Part shown: positions 18,033 through 19,303 of the stretch, in pieces
Numbering within the stretch: the stretch's first letter is position 1
How the letters are laid out: each line of letters opens with the position of its first letter
Source: an uncultured Bacteroidales bacterium
GTDB taxonomy: Bacteria > Bacteroidota > Bacteroidia > Bacteroidales > WCHB1-69
Direction: 5' to 3'
DNA: 19,303 nucleotides
NCBI GenBank assembly: GCA_937892025.1
Contig: CALAVA010000304.1
Span: 1 to 19,303 of the forward strand
Translations under genes and position numbers: made by a program
The notes under the pieces: generated by a model
Databases searched by the model: none
Told to the model about the DNA's origin: nothing
The model's input: only the letters and a program-made list of their open reading frames with translations

Positions 18033-19019
18033 TTACCTGCTTTTTATATATTCATTCAACTCGTCTTTCGAAGACGAATATTTAAACACTTTATTTACAA
18101 GATAATATCTATTTTTTTCAAATGAATAATCATAGGCAAACTTTAAAATTTCTAATTTTGAATCTTCAAAAGAGAAAACATTTGCCAATTTTATCAATTG
18201 CTCTATTTTTAGATTTTGAGAAGAAATGATTTGTTTTGCCAAATCAATACGATTGTCGTCAAAAGGTTCTGCTTGTACCATATCTAATGCTTCTCCAAAA
18301 TCTTTATCGGAACAGAACATAGGAGTCGGTGGAGTTTCTGGTTCTACAACAGAAACAGGTGTTTGTGGAGCGATGTTCGGCTTTCTTGTGGCCGATTGTT
18401 CCGTTGTTGTTACGTTTATATTAACTTGAATAGGAGCTTGTTGCTGATTGGGTTGAGCTTGAATTTGCCTTTGCTGAGATTGCTGAGGTTGTTGCGATTG
18501 AGGTGAAAATTGATGTTGAGTTTGTTTTTGTTGAGACTGCGGTTGAAATTGTTTATGTTCATTATATTGTTGAGAATGAGAATAATCATCACGAATTTCA
18601 TTTTTCCCCAAGTCTAAACCTTTTTCTAAGACACCAACCATTACAGATTCTAAACCCTTGCTTTTCATTTGTACTTTTGCATTAAAAGGTTCTATTGGTC
18701 TTAATTGATATGCTTTTTTCCGAGGGTCATATTTTATCAGAAAAAACCTTTCTTTTGAAGAAAAACTAATTCTTTCTTGAATAATTTTTTCTTTTCTTGC
18801 ACCACCCTTATCCACATAAATATTGACATCTACAAAAGGAGCCGTTATGTGAGTTATGGATATGGACATCTCTGGTCTTTCATTTTGAGAAATATTGTCA
18901 AAATAAACAAAAAAACGCATATTTTTTTCTGAAACAAAACTCAATTGTTCACTATTAAATTGAGCAAAGATAGGAATTGTAAATAAACTTACATAGACAA
19001 AAATCAATAACCTTTTCAT
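18033..19019 (-). CDS. Exported Gln-rich DUF4476 protein
   Basis: A 328-residue secreted protein. The signal peptide MKRLLIFVYVSLFTIPIFA is followed by Gln20, so cleavage leaves an N-terminal Gln. Residues about 20-135 form a beta-rich N-terminal region (MSISITHITAPFVDVNIYV). Residues about 140-200 are a Gln-rich, low-complexity linker (repeated QQ, SQQ). The C-terminal part from about 234 on (DFGEAL, DDNRIDLAKQIIS, LIKLANVFSFEDSKLEILKFA, then FEKNRYYLVNKVF) matches DUF4476, a helical domain of unknown function common in Bacteroidetes exported proteins. The protein is probably periplasmic or on the surface. A promoter box lies just upstream, and the gene points away from the der-like start on the other strand. 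Confidence 0.82.
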   Translation of the reverse strand: MKRLLIFVYVSLFTIPIFAQFNSEQLSFVSEKNMRFFVYFDNISQNERPEMSISITHITAPFVDVNIYVDKGGARKEKIIQERISFSSKERFFLIKYDPRKKAYQLRPIEPFNAKVQMKSKGLESVMVGVLEKGLDLGKNEIRDDYSHSQQYNEHKQFQPQSQQKQTQHQFSPQSQQPQQSQQRQIQAQPNQQQAPIQVNINVTTTEQSATRKPNIAPQTPVSVVEPETPPTPMFCSDKDFGEALDMVQAEPFDDNRIDLAKQIISSQNLKIEQLIKLANVFSFEDSKLEILKFAYDYSFEKNRYYLVNKVFKYSSSKDELNEYIKSR

Positions 19020-19043
19020 AATATAAAAACTTTAATTAAAGTA

Positions 19044-19070
19044 CAAAAGTATTAAAATAAATCTAACAAA
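19044..19070 (-). promoter_or_regulatory. Bacteroidetes-type promoter for the DUF4476 gene
   Basis: On the minus strand TACTTTTG (19044-19051) matches TAnnTTTG, with TTTG (19067-19070) 15 bases upstream as a possible -33 box. The -7 box ends 24 bases before the start codon. Confidence 0.55.
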
Positions 19071-19179
19071 CTGATATTTTTTTCATTTTTTTAGTTACCC
19101 GCTTTTATAACTTTCCAAATTGAACTTATAAAAACTATTTGTTTTTTGTATAAAAACACCTCAGTTATACAAAAAATTA

Positions 19180-19187
19180 TATCTTTG
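19180..19187 (+). promoter_or_regulatory. Bacteroidetes -7 promoter box before the der-like start
   Basis: TATCTTTG matches TAnnTTTG and is identical to the box before thiG. It lies 47 bases before the ATG at 19235. No obvious -33 box is seen. Confidence 0.5.
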
Positions 19188-19234
19188 CAAAAATAAGTAA
19201 GATATTTGTACGAAATCAACAGAAAAAATAATAG

Positions 19235-19260
19235 ATGAGAAATACACTTGCATTGGTAGG
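19235..19260 (+). CDS. der: Start of a probable GTPase (Der-like), cut by adapter
   Basis: Only about nine codons are present, reading MRNTLALVG. This resembles the beginning of the ribosome-assembly GTPase Der (EngA), where the first beta strand leads straight into the GRPNVGKST nucleotide loop. A promoter box lies at the right distance upstream. The rest is replaced by adapter sequence, so the identification rests on very few residues and another P-loop GTPase is possible. Confidence 0.4.
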
Positions 19261-19303
19261 AGATCGGAAGAGCACACGTCTGAACTCCAGTCACATCACG
19301 ATC
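19261..19303. other. Illumina TruSeq adapter contamination
   Basis: From 19261 the sequence is the TruSeq indexed adapter beginning AGATCGGAAGAGCACACG, through CCAGTCAC at 19294, then the six-base index ATCACG (19295-19300), then ATC, the start of the fixed 3' part. It is synthetic, not biological, and marks an untrimmed read at the contig end. Any gene call entering it is an artefact. Confidence 0.98.

Noticed and set aside
19091..19294. Minus-strand 67-residue open frame starting MTGVQTCALPIS
   Set aside because: Its first residues are translated adapter sequence, a well-known database artefact; the rest is noncoding spacer between divergent promoters.

Overview
This window is an assembled contig, not a clean piece of one genome. 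Three parts can be told apart. (A) Bases 1 to about 1115 are eukaryotic, most likely from a ciliate-like protist. They hold a C-rich telomere-like end (CCCCAAT twice) and, about 95 bases in, a very AT-rich gene with an N-terminal MGxxCC lipidation-type motif, an Asn/Asp-rich stretch and a START lipid-binding domain. (B) Bases from about 1116 to 19260 are bacterial and belong to a low-GC member of the Bacteroidetes, probably Bacteroidales. Evidence is TAnnTTTG promoter boxes, FAQ signal-peptide ends, and protein families typical of that phylum (DUF349 repeats, DUF4476, Porphyromonas-type glutaminyl cyclase, bifunctional NAD(P)HX repair enzyme, LuxC-like acyl-CoA reductase). (C) Bases 19261-19303 are Illumina TruSeq adapter with index ATCACG. 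The eukaryotic and bacterial parts are joined in frame, giving an apparent 484-residue START-ATPase fusion that is best read as an amplification or assembly chimera.

Bacterial layout, plus strand: the 3' part of a small histidine-kinase-like ATPase, then nnr (NAD(P)HX repair, with an eroded epimerase half), an acyl-CoA reductase overlapping it by one base, and an exported conserved protein. A short gap holds a promoter box. Next come sufS and a lipoprotein glutaminyl cyclase 8 bases apart, a long DUF349 coiled-coil protein with its own promoter, tRNA-Arg(CCU), a phospholipase-D-family protein, and a 1198-residue polytopic NtrY-like sensor kinase overlapping it by 4 bases. Minus strand: thiG followed by a DUF985 cupin (one unit), a MATE exporter with a strong intrinsic terminator, and an exported Gln-rich DUF4476 protein. 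The plus strand resumes at the far end with a promoter and the first nine codons of a probable GTPase Der, cut by the adapter.

The genes are mostly housekeeping: metabolite repair, Fe-S sulfur supply, thiamin thiazole synthesis, envelope enzymes and export. One functional link is visible inside the window: the glutaminyl cyclase would act on proteins whose signal peptide leaves an N-terminal Gln, and two such proteins (ends SIFA|Q and PIFA|Q) are encoded here.

Hidden structure found by reading all frames: an eroded IS4-like transposase fragment at 16132-16313 (two premature stops and a frameshift) inside a higher-GC island between thiG and the MATE gene; and a 390-base spacer (14421-14810) with two perfect short inverted repeats and no identifiable gene. 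I see no CRISPR array, prophage or convincing new defence or biosynthetic system. The most unusual items are the cross-kingdom join, the degenerate epimerase domain and the transposase relic.
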